Assembly (NCBI GenBank): GCA_031260385.1
Contig: JAIRKB010000208.1
Coordinates: 1 to 6,130 of the forward strand
Direction: 5' to 3'
From: Propionibacteriaceae bacterium
GTDB taxonomy: Bacteria > Actinomycetota > Actinomycetes > Propionibacteriales > Propionibacteriaceae
Length of the DNA: 6,130 nt
This document shows, in pieces, positions 1 through 5,028 of this stretch (the stretch's first letter is position 1; each line of letters opens with the position of its first letter). Below the pieces are notes generated by a model. The model saw nothing but the letters and a program-made list of their open reading frames with translations. It was not told the origin of the DNA and did no database searches. Both the position numbers and the translations under genes were made by a program.

Positions 1-301
1 GGTTCAACCGCGCCCCATGCTTCGGCCGCCGCTTCGTCGCCCGCGGCTCCCACCTCCCCGGGCGATCGCCGACGCGATGGTAGGCGATCACCGTCAGCAG
101 CGCATCGACCAAAGCCGGCCGATCCTCGGGCCGCGCCGCCTCGATCTTCGGTGCGAACGCCGTCACCGCCTGCTTCGCCCCCGTGAAGCTCACCCGCCGA
201 GGCTCGATCCCGGCCTCGGCCGCCGCCACGGCCATCACCGTCCGGAGCAGGTTGTACGCCAGGAGGTGGGCCCAGATCTCCTTGTGGATCATCTCCGGCG
301 A
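1..301 (-). pseudogene. C-terminal remnant of an IS4-type DDE transposase
   Basis: Read on the minus strand, bases 301 to 2 are open for about 100 codons without a stop. The translation begins S-P-E-M-I-H-K-E-I-W-A-H-L-L-A-Y-N-L-L-R and later contains A-Y-H-R-V-G-D-R-P-G-R-W-E-P-R-A and K-R-R-P-K. These are hallmarks of the C-terminal end of IS4-family (DDE_Tnp_1) transposases: a KEIWxHLLAYNL helix carrying the last catalytic-region Glu, and a basic HRVGDRPxRxEPRAxKRRPK tail. I associate this subtype with Planctomycetota, from memory. The N-terminal and central parts with the two catalytic Asp residues are absent, because homology stops at about 290-304 where a hydrolase fragment on the other strand begins. 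The C-terminal stop lies beyond base 1. The segment is much more GC-rich than the rest of the window, which fits an imported element. No terminal inverted repeat is visible. Confidence 0.82.
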
Positions 302-491
302 CGTCGGCTACCGCAAACCCGACCCCCGCATCTACGAATGCCTAATCGAACAAGCTAACTGCCGCCCCGACGAAATCTGGTTCTTCGACGACCGACCCCT
401 CAACATCAAAGTCGCCCACCACCTAGGCCTCAACGCCACAGTCTTTACCTCCGCCACCCAAGTCCGCGAAGTCCTCCAAGCAACCGTCTAA
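291..491 (+). pseudogene. C-terminal remnant of a HAD-like hydrolase
   Basis: The plus-strand frame ending in TAA at 489-491 reads I-S-G-D-V-G-Y-R-K-P-D-P-R-I-Y-E, then D-E-I-W-F-F-D-D-R-P-L-N-I, then a helix and A-T-V-F. In HAD-superfamily phosphatases (subclass IA) these are motif III, with the catalytic Lys in RKPDP, and motif IV, with the acidic pair in FxDD that holds Mg2+. Only about 67 of the usual ~200 residues remain. Motif I with the nucleophilic Asp, motif II and the cap domain are missing, so the product cannot be an active phosphatase. The frame does extend left to a GTG at 183, but codons 183-290 are simply the antisense of the transposase remnant. I therefore read this as a 5'-truncated gene rather than a new fusion protein. 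Substrate unknown. Confidence 0.8.
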
Positions 492-497
492 CAAGAG

Positions 498-578
498 CTG
501 GATGGCTTCATTAGCGCCGTCCATCCGCTGCAGAGCGAGACTTAGTGTGTGATGATTCTCGCGTTGGGCAAATGATCG
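498..578 (-). pseudogene. Internally deleted relic of a ParE-type toxin-antitoxin module
   Basis: Bases 498-522 match 4677-4701 at 23 of 25 positions. That target lies inside the intact ParE-like toxin gene further right. Read on the minus strand the relic gives D-G-A-N-E-A-I-Q against D-D-A-N-E-A-L-Q in the toxin. Bases 524-578 then match 4930-4984 without gaps at 41 of 55 positions. That target holds the first antitoxin codons, the start codon and the promoter region. The copy therefore keeps the 5' end of the antitoxin and an early part of the toxin but lacks about 228 bp between them. The antitoxin ATG is replaced, and the TAGAAT box has become GAGAAT. It cannot encode either protein. Comparison was by eye. 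Confidence 0.72.
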
Positions 579-614
579 CTAGAGCAGCTATTGACATAGG
601 AGGAATGACTAGCG

Positions 615-643
615 GAATACAGAATTGGGGCATTGCTGTATTC
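615..643. promoter_or_regulatory. Inverted-repeat operator candidate for the first TA operon
   Basis: GAATACAG (615-622) and CTGTATTC (636-643) form a perfect 8-bp inverted repeat with a 13-nt spacer. The arm centres are 21 bp apart, about two helical turns, so dimers bound at both arms would sit on the same face of the DNA. The right arm overlaps the putative -35 element TTCAGT (641-646), so binding would block transcription. Ribbon-helix-helix antitoxins commonly autorepress through such repeats. That this antitoxin binds here is inferred. Confidence 0.5.
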
Positions 644-669
644 AGTAAATCAGTAGATACGTATAGAAT
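641..669 (+). promoter_or_regulatory. Putative leaderless promoter of the first TA operon
   Basis: TAGAAT (664-669) is a good -10 hexamer, 17 bp after TTCAGT (641-646), which matches the -35 consensus at 3 of 6 positions. The -10 ends only 6 nt before the ATG at 676, so transcription would begin at or next to the start codon. No convincing Shine-Dalgarno sequence precedes the ATG, in line with a leaderless mRNA. The second antitoxin gene shows the same spacing. Confidence 0.5.
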
Positions 670-675
670 GAGACC

Positions 676-945
676 ATGACTGACGTTGTGACACCCAAGA
701 CTCAGACAACAAGAATGACTGTCGATCTTCCTGACGATGACTACCTCATGCTCAAGGTGGCTGCCGCTACGGCTGGCAAAGGTGTTACATTGTCATCGAT
801 TGTTCGCGACCTCATTCACGAGTTCCTGGAGAACCTTCAAAATGACGCCGATCACATGCTCATCGAAAGCCGTCGTGACTCGGAAACCGTGTCTGGACGT
901 GATGTTCGTGCCCGCTTCGCTCAGCGACGTTTAGCCGCAAGATGA
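676..945 (+). CDS. Ribbon-helix-helix antitoxin of a type II TA system
   Basis: The 89-residue protein has the ribbon-helix-helix layout: a short strand T-R-M-T-V-D-L-P (residues 12-19), a first helix over about 20-34 and a second helix L-S-S-I-V-R-D-L-I-H-E-F-L-E-N-L (39-54). Such domains dimerise, and the paired strands enter the DNA major groove. The charged tail (about 55-89, ending R-R-L-A-A-R) would be the toxin-binding part. The next gene starts inside its stop codon (ATGA at 942-945), so the two are translationally coupled, and that gene is a RelE/ParE-type toxin. Expected roles are neutralising the toxin and repressing the operon, probably at the repeat at 615-643. The first ATG is preferred because the internal ATG at 715 would cut off the start of the DNA-binding strand. 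The exact antitoxin subfamily is not recognised. Confidence 0.82.
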   Translation: MTDVVTPKTQTTRMTVDLPDDDYLMLKVAAATAGKGVTLSSIVRDLIHEFLENLQNDADHMLIESRRDSETVSGRDVRARFAQRRLAAR

Positions 946-1277
946 GTAATAACAAAGATCCCATGCGAGATGAATGGAAGGTCGAAGCCGAAGATGACCT
1001 TAAGTCGATTGAGAAAGCCGATCCTGCGTTAGCCGAGGCCGCACTCAGCGCTGTAGACGATCTAGTAAACCGACGCAAGGTTGGCAGCGAACTAGGAAAA
1101 CGACGTACGAGCGGCGACCTCACCGGCCTGTTTCGTCTGAAGTTCGACCTGCCAGGTGCCCGTCCTGAGAGATATCGGATCATTTACCAGGTAATAGGTG
1201 ACGATTCAGTTCTTATCTGGGGTCTCGGCGAGCGAGCAAGCCAGTGGATCTACCGGCTTGTGGAAAGCCGCCGATAG
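942..1277 (+). CDS. RelE/ParE-family toxin of a type II TA system
   Basis: The 111-residue protein has the compact RelE/ParE fold pattern. An N-terminal strand E-W-K-V-E (11-15) leads into two helices (about 16-45), followed by the basic stretch R-R-K-V-G-S-E-L-G-K-R-R (44-55). Next come the strands G-D-L-T-G-L-F-R-L-K-F-D-L (58-70) and R-Y-R-I-I-Y-Q-V (77-84), and finally a strand V-L-I-W-G-L-G-E-R (90-98). This family includes ribosome-dependent mRNA endonucleases and gyrase poisons. The sequence does not tell which activity applies, and the G-D-L-x-G-L-x-R-L-K-F-D-L-P pattern is one I recall from a RelE-like group frequent in Actinobacteria. It overlaps the antitoxin gene by 4 nt. No frameshift or stop breaks it, so the pair looks functional. 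It converges on the large NTPase gene 79 bp away, with no clear terminator between them. Confidence 0.85.
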   Translation: MSNNKDPMRDEWKVEAEDDLKSIEKADPALAEAALSAVDDLVNRRKVGSELGKRRTSGDLTGLFRLKFDLPGARPERYRIIYQVIGDDSVLIWGLGERASQWIYRLVESRR

Positions 1278-1356
1278 CTAGACTAGCGGCGATGGAGACA
1301 ACTGGTCAGGGTAGTGCCAATAGAGACAGTGGTCACTATCTGCTGTTGGGGAGGAT

Positions 1357-4125
1357 TCATCCAGCATTCTCGCTTTCGTCCATTTCAGCAGCCCACATGA
1401 GCAGTTCTTTCAAGGCGTTGGTTAGTGGGTGTTCTGAACCCAAATTCCTCTCGCAAGCATCCAGCCGAGGTTGCACCACCCAGACACGATGGTTCTGATG
1501 CTCAAGAAGACCCATGAGCACCACCATTGGGGCAGTATCCCGCAAATGCTCGCCATTGGTATTACCAAATACGACTCCAAGACGGCTTGACCTAATCCCC
1601 TTTTCTGGCAGCCACGGCAAGGCGAGGAAGTCGCTGACCCAGTGTGCTGGCAAGCAACTACCATTGCTAAAATCGACGTCACAGGTGGTAGCGGCTACTT
1701 TAACTAGAGGAGACAAATTTGGCGGCTCAGACTGATCCACACTGATTTGTTTCGCCAATAACCCCATTCCAATGACCATGTATCTGCGTAGGGCATAGTC
1801 GTGATTCCCTTCTGGGGTTCTATCATTATCAGGAAGTGACTTATAGGCGAGGCCCAGCAATCCCCTTGTTGGTTCCTTCATTTTCGCCAGCCAAAGAATA
1901 ACGATCTCACTCCAAACTATGTCTGCCTGAAGCGATCCCTTTTGCCCGGCGAGCAACTCAAGGAGTCGGTTGGATCTCGTTGGCGTGCCGAGAATAAAGT
2001 CCATCGTGCTCGGTTCCCAACTTTCCAAACCTGCACCCGCGTCACGCCCGTCAGGTTCCAGCATAAGGTCAGCCTTGAAGTCCTCTAGTACGTCCACCAA
2101 GTCAATAGCGCTCGGAGCCTGCGCAAGACGCGCGACAAACAGATCGGCCCCAAGGCCAACGTGATGACAATTTGCGCGCGCCATTGGGGTTCCATCATCA
2201 CTGGTCGGAATCACGAGTAATCCACCACCCTCGCTGGCTAGTAGCCAGCTGAACTCGTCAGTTTCGGCAAAATCATTAGTTAGTCGCGCACGAGCATCTG
2301 TCCAAAAGAGCTCTCGGAGTACCGACGAGAAGGCGCCCTCTAGGAACCTCCGCACCTGGGCTTCGTCGTTGCTACGCTGCCAGCGAGACAATCGTTTGAG
2401 CACTAGGTACTCGCCAGGGATATCGGGCATGAGTGGTTCGACATCGGCTTCGCTCGAACCGCAATGGGCCACTATCAGATCGACAAACTCAGACCGCCTA
2501 TCCACCGAAACTAGGCGCAGGAGATCCCTCACGTACGGGTTCTCCTCCATGTCCAGATCCTCAATCGCTCCGCTGGCTGTCGCGAAGGCCCACAGGTCGA
2601 GTGCGACATCGGTGGCCACTGGTCGAAACTGGGCTGCGGCAAGCTCATTGCGCAGTAGTTTCGTTTCTCTTTCGAAGCAGACGCTTAGAAGATCATTCAG
2701 ACTCCAACGGTGTTTCCAGGCCAATGAGTCTGGCGATTCCAGCCAGGCACGGATCAGGAACAGAAGGTACAAAGGACGCTTCCCTTCGGGATCGATCACT
2801 TCAAGGTGCATACAAAGCGTTCTCGCCACCGACTCCGAAATGGCTGGTTCAAGATCTGAAGGCTTTCTGGAGGGGGTGCCATTGTTAGGAGATCTCTCGA
2901 GCGACGCCGATCGGGCGATCTGAACCATCGCATCGAAGTCCATTGGAGAGTTCAGATCAATCCCTCGTTCTTCCTGGCTATAAAGGGTTGCGAGAACATC
3001 ATCGGGATGCTCGTTTTCGTACAACGAGGTAAACCAACTCGGTTCAGCAGCTCCGAAACCATCTCGTTCCAACAGTAATACCCGAAGCCGATGCCCACGC
3101 CCTCGGCGTGCCAAGTCGACCAACCACGAGCCAATGGCTTGTGAATGTGACGCAACGTAATCAACCACTAACAACACATCATCTGGATATTCCCAATTCG
3201 TGATCTGCGTTGCCAGCCCGACCCAAAAAGACGCCGGCAAGAAAAAACAGGCCCACTTTCTTTTACCCATTTCATTGCAAAGCTCGTAAGCAAGACGACT
3301 CTTTCCAGTTCCCCCTTTCCCTGTTACTGACCACCAGGCTAGAGTTGGGGCACTATCGCAGAACTCGATAAGGGATTCGAGTTTGTCATCACGACCAAAG
3401 AAATGAACGTACTCCGCCATGAAATCCAGGTCATTGCGCGGTGCTCTGAAGGGGCGTAGATTAAAAAGATACCTGGCAAAATCCCCTTCCGTGAGCGACT
3501 TAAGCCCCGCAATGTGTTCATCCCAGATCGATCGCTCTTCATCCACTATTTGCGATAAATCCTTCATCGCATCGCTCAACCCCTGCGAATGCCTGGCGTG
3601 GGCTCGTAGTGTTGACTCAATGGAACTGACCCGTTGAAGTAGTGTCCAGATTTGGTATCGTGCCGACAACTCTGGGTCGGTCAAGACTCGTCGCAGCATC
3701 GCTGACAAAAATGCTTGTGCTTCTGCTTGATCCGCTCCTACATAGCTCCGGTACCCGGCTTCTGTTGGAGGAATGCCAGCGTCATAGCAGGTCACAAGGT
3801 ATTCAGCTGACCTCTGTTTGTCTGGAATCCCGATTGTACGGTAGGGATCCCGCAGGTTCTGAGCCATGCATTCGTCATAGCCTTGTTCGGCTAAGCGTTT
3901 GAGGTCTCGCCGTAGCGCAGCTAGTCGATCCGCTGGTAGCAGTTTCTTAATACTCACGGAAAAGATCGATGCCGCCGCCAACCACCACTGCTGCGTCACT
4001 ATCTCAGCGGTTAGAGATATCCCATACGGCACTGATCGCGCAATCTCGCCAGCTCGCTGTCGCCGCAATTCGCCGCGCGGGGCACGAGTCCTAACCGCAT
4101 CTCCATCCGGGGCTAAGCTGAGCAT
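1357..4125 (-). CDS. Large STAND-like P-loop NTPase, putative defence protein
   Basis: A 922-residue protein. The P-loop is G-K-G-G-T-G-K-S at 269-276, preceded by F-F-G-R-D-D-K-L (242-249), the usual lead-in of STAND ATPases. Walker B is D-D-V-L-L-V-V-D-Y (315-323), followed by R-V-L-L-L-E-R-D-G (348-356) as a sensor-like strand. Helical motifs P-L-Y-L-L-F-L-I-R-A-W (451-461) and P-D-I-P-G-E-Y-L-V-L-K-R-L (567-579) fit the helical and winged-helix parts of the module. The N-terminal ~235 residues are mostly helical, with a hydrophobic patch near 37-57 and a possible coiled coil near 155-205; I find no TIR, Sir2, nuclease or protease motif. The C-terminal ~340 residues are probably the sensor but show no clear TPR, WD40 or LRR repeats. 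The ATG at 4125 is chosen because GAGGGGG lies about 5 nt upstream; the TTG at 4161, which would add 12 residues, has no ribosome site. STAND proteins typically oligomerise on sensing a trigger. A defence role is inferred from architecture and TA neighbours. Confidence 0.8.
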   Translation of the reverse strand: MLSLAPDGDAVRTRAPRGELRRQRAGEIARSVPYGISLTAEIVTQQWWLAAASIFSVSIKKLLPADRLAALRRDLKRLAEQGYDECMAQNLRDPYRTIGIPDKQRSAEYLVTCYDAGIPPTEAGYRSYVGADQAEAQAFLSAMLRRVLTDPELSARYQIWTLLQRVSSIESTLRAHARHSQGLSDAMKDLSQIVDEERSIWDEHIAGLKSLTEGDFARYLFNLRPFRAPRNDLDFMAEYVHFFGRDDKLESLIEFCDSAPTLAWWSVTGKGGTGKSRLAYELCNEMGKRKWACFFLPASFWVGLATQITNWEYPDDVLLVVDYVASHSQAIGSWLVDLARRGRGHRLRVLLLERDGFGAAEPSWFTSLYENEHPDDVLATLYSQEERGIDLNSPMDFDAMVQIARSASLERSPNNGTPSRKPSDLEPAISESVARTLCMHLEVIDPEGKRPLYLLFLIRAWLESPDSLAWKHRWSLNDLLSVCFERETKLLRNELAAAQFRPVATDVALDLWAFATASGAIEDLDMEENPYVRDLLRLVSVDRRSEFVDLIVAHCGSSEADVEPLMPDIPGEYLVLKRLSRWQRSNDEAQVRRFLEGAFSSVLRELFWTDARARLTNDFAETDEFSWLLASEGGGLLVIPTSDDGTPMARANCHHVGLGADLFVARLAQAPSAIDLVDVLEDFKADLMLEPDGRDAGAGLESWEPSTMDFILGTPTRSNRLLELLAGQKGSLQADIVWSEIVILWLAKMKEPTRGLLGLAYKSLPDNDRTPEGNHDYALRRYMVIGMGLLAKQISVDQSEPPNLSPLVKVAATTCDVDFSNGSCLPAHWVSDFLALPWLPEKGIRSSRLGVVFGNTNGEHLRDTAPMVVLMGLLEHQNHRVWVVQPRLDACERNLGSEHPLTNALKELLMWAAEMDESENAG

Positions 4126-4129
4126 GGTG

Positions 4130-4138
4130 TCCCCCTCA
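4130..4138 (-). promoter_or_regulatory. Ribosome binding site deciding the NTPase start
   Basis: On the minus strand GTGAGGGGGACACCATG places a purine-rich GAGGGGG about 5 nt before the ATG at 4125. The in-frame TTG at 4161 lacks any such sequence. This site favours the 922-residue product. Confidence 0.6.
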
Positions 4139-4173
4139 CTGTGCGCAAATCGTGTGAGCAACTAGCGGCAATG

Positions 4174-4403
4174 CTATCTCAAATACCAGTTTAGCTTAAG
4201 CAAAGCCTCCATGGAGGCTGGCGATGACAACCAGATAATGGGCTCTTCACAGTTGAGGGTGTAGTACGGGTCTGAATCCGCTGGTAGATACCCCAGGTGC
4301 CTTGGATCCCAGCCTGGTTATCATCAACGAGTAGACGGACCAGTCGTTGTTGTTGACGATCATTGGGTAGGTCCAGGCCGTCCTCCTGAGAGCCGGTTGA
4401 CAA
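4174..4403 (-). pseudogene. Possible frameshifted gene remnant upstream of the NTPase
   Basis: The minus-strand frame ending in TAG at 4174-4176 is open from 4317 and reads P-G-W-D-P-R-H-L-G-Y-L-P-A-D-S-D-P-Y-Y-T, then L-N-C-E-E-P-I-I-W-L-S-S-P-A. This has a natural protein-like composition. Upstream (about 4325-4403) another minus frame reads G-L-D-L-P-N-D-R-Q-Q-Q-R-L-V-R-L-L-V-D-D-N-Q, so a single frameshift near 4318-4330 would join them into about 75 residues. I do not recognise the family. No start codon with a ribosome site is apparent. The alternative is plain intergenic DNA that happens to stay open. Its end overlaps the 5' leader of the NTPase gene. Confidence 0.28.
4204..4219 (-). 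terminator. 16-bp perfect palindrome, possible terminator or operator
   Basis: AGCCTCCATGGAGGCT is a perfect palindrome. As RNA it folds into a 6-bp stem with a CATG loop. On the minus strand it is followed by a modest T-rich run (TTGCTT). It lies about 200 nt after the second toxin's stop and about 80 nt before the NTPase ATG. It could therefore terminate the TA operon or serve as a binding site in front of the NTPase. The tract is weak for a terminator. Confidence 0.35.
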
Positions 4404-4418
4404 GAGCCGAGCAGCTTT

Positions 4419-4742
4419 CTATTGGGCTCGTTTTGCGAGAAGGGTACGAAGCCAGCGAGGGTCGCGCTGGGTGTGGGCGATGGCAAGGATGCGAACAGTG
4501 CTGCTGTCGCGGATAACGCGGTAACAGACTAAATACGGGAAGCGGCGCATAGCCACTCTCCGGTAGGGCGTTCGAAGGATAGTGGCGCCCTCCGGGTACT
4601 GGCGAAGGAAAATGAAGGCAGCGCTCAGTTCGTCGAGGAACGCCGTTGTCAGGCCGGAATCGATTTCGGAGTAATACTGGAGGGCTTCATTAGCGTCGTC
4701 CCAGGTGTCAGCGTGGAACGACAAGCGCCATGTCACGTCCAC
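4419..4742 (-). CDS. ParE/RelE-family toxin of the second TA system
   Basis: The 107-residue product is a typical ParE-like toxin. It starts with a strand and two helices carrying E-A-L-Q-Y-Y (19-24) and F-L-D-E-L-S-A-A (35-42). Next are Q-Y-P-E-G (48-52), the strands R-R-V-A-M-R-R-F-P-Y-L-V-C-Y-R-V (61-76) and V-R-I-L-A-I-A-H-T-Q-R-D-P-R-W-L (83-98). The R-R-F-P-Y-x-V-x-Y-x-V and A-x-x-H-x-x-R-x-P-x-x-W signatures are family standards. Characterised ParE toxins inhibit DNA gyrase and RelE toxins cleave mRNA; which applies here is not decided. It overlaps the antitoxin gene. The GTG at 4742 gives a 10-nt overlap, and a second in-frame GTG at 4736 would give the classic 4-nt GTGA overlap with AGG just upstream. 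Either could be the true start. Confidence 0.88.
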   Translation of the reverse strand: MDVTWRLSFHADTWDDANEALQYYSEIDSGLTTAFLDELSAAFIFLRQYPEGATILRTPYRRVAMRRFPYLVCYRVIRDSSTVRILAIAHTQRDPRWLRTLLAKRAQ

Positions 4743-4954
4743 CTGGCGCGAAGTGTTGACATGAACTCTTCCTCGGAGACACCAAGCAAAGGATCAGCGT
4801 CCATTTCGGCGTCACGGCGAGCGATCATGGCGAGCTGATCCTCAGTGAGAACGGTATCGGTGAAAGCGGTGGTGCGTTCAAGATACTCGAGCAGGCCAAC
4901 CCGATCCTCCACACTGAGAGCGTCGACTGTCCGCTGCAGAGTTTGACTCACCAT
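4733..4954 (-). CDS. Small addiction-module antitoxin of the second TA system
   Basis: The 73-residue acidic protein resembles the 'putative addiction module component' antitoxins that accompany ParE/RelE toxins. A helical N-terminus L-Q-R-T-V-D-A-L-S-V-E-D-R-V-G-L-L-E-Y-L (6-25) leads to L-T-E-D-Q-L-A-M-I-A-R-R-D-A-E-M-D-A-D-P (36-55), then L-G-V-S-E-E-E-F (57-64) and a short basic end. The pattern L-s-x-x-x-R-x-x-L-x-x-x-L near the start, and x-R-x-x-E-x-x-x-x-P followed by a x-x-W/E-E-x-x near the end, is characteristic of that family. It would bind and mask the downstream toxin and is expected to be protease-labile. The ATG at 4954 follows a TAGAAT box by 6 nt and has no Shine-Dalgarno sequence, which suggests a leaderless mRNA. 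A truncated relative of this operon lies at 498-578. Confidence 0.82.
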   Translation of the reverse strand: MVSQTLQRTVDALSVEDRVGLLEYLERTTAFTDTVLTEDQLAMIARRDAEMDADPLLGVSEEEFMSTLRARWT

Positions 4955-4960
4955 ACGATG

Positions 4961-4966
4961 ATTCTA
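4961..4966 (-). promoter_or_regulatory. Putative -10 box of a leaderless promoter, second TA operon
   Basis: On the minus strand TAGAAT ends 6 nt before the antitoxin ATG, the same box and spacing as in the first TA operon. No good -35 is found; the hexamer 17 bp upstream (TATCCC) is poor and lies in the operator-like repeats. Transcription would start at or beside the ATG. Confidence 0.5.
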
Positions 4967-4971
4967 GCGTA

Positions 4972-4995
4972 CGGGAAATTATCGGGATATTCCCG
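4972..4995. promoter_or_regulatory. Triple half-site operator candidate of the second TA operon
   Basis: CGGGA occurs at 4972-4976 and 4983-4987, 11 bp apart and so on the same helix face. Its complement TCCCG follows at 4991-4995, making the palindrome CGGGA-TAT-TCCCG. The cluster sits where the -35 would be, so binding should repress. Antitoxin or toxin-antitoxin complex is the likely ligand, by analogy with other TA operons. Confidence 0.42.
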
Positions 4996-5000
4996 GAGGC

Positions 5001-5028
5001 CAAAATAGCAGTGCAAGACCCTATTTTG
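5001..5028 (-). terminator. Hairpin overlapping the membrane-protein stop codon
   Basis: CAAAATAG (5001-5008) and CTATTTTG (5021-5028) form a perfect 8-bp stem with a 12-nt loop. The right arm contains the TAG stop (5021-5023) of the membrane-protein gene. The stem is AT-rich and no T-run follows on the minus strand, so it is at best a weak terminator. It may instead stabilise the 3' end or be a protein site. Confidence 0.3.

Larger units (their letters stand above)
579..675. promoter_or_regulatory. Intergenic control region upstream of the first TA operon
   Basis: This AT-richer stretch holds a TTGACA at 591-596, a perfect 8-bp inverted repeat (615-622 and 636-643), a tandem octamer (643-658) and a TAGAAT box at 664-669. 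No open frame here looks coding. The arrangement fits a regulated promoter for the antitoxin gene that starts at 676. Confidence 0.5.

Noticed and set aside
183..491. A 102-codon open frame as a complete gene
   Set aside because: Codons before about 290 are the antisense of a transposase, and the rest is only the end of a HAD hydrolase lacking its nucleophile motif.
591..620. TTGACA at 591 as the -35 of the main TA promoter
   Set aside because: The hexamer is perfect, but the sequences 16-18 bp downstream (such as GAATAC) are poor -10 elements. TAGAAT at 664-669 is better. A second, weaker start cannot be excluded.
860..1183. A 107-codon minus-strand open frame
   Set aside because: It lies antisense to the first TA pair and has low-complexity Arg/Ser-rich content.
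1295..1340. Repeat GAGACAACTGGTCA/GAGACAGTGGTCA and an imperfect hairpin between the first toxin and the NTPase
   Set aside because: The hairpin has a mismatch and a 2-nt loop with no T-run, and the repeat is short and gapped. It is not enough to call a terminator or an insertion-sequence end.
2369..2923. A 184-codon plus-strand open frame
   Set aside because: It lies wholly antisense to the NTPase gene, and its Ser/Arg-rich translation looks like a frame shadow.
4126..4161. TTG at 4161 as the NTPase start
   Set aside because: There is no ribosome site before it, whereas the ATG at 4125 has a strong one.
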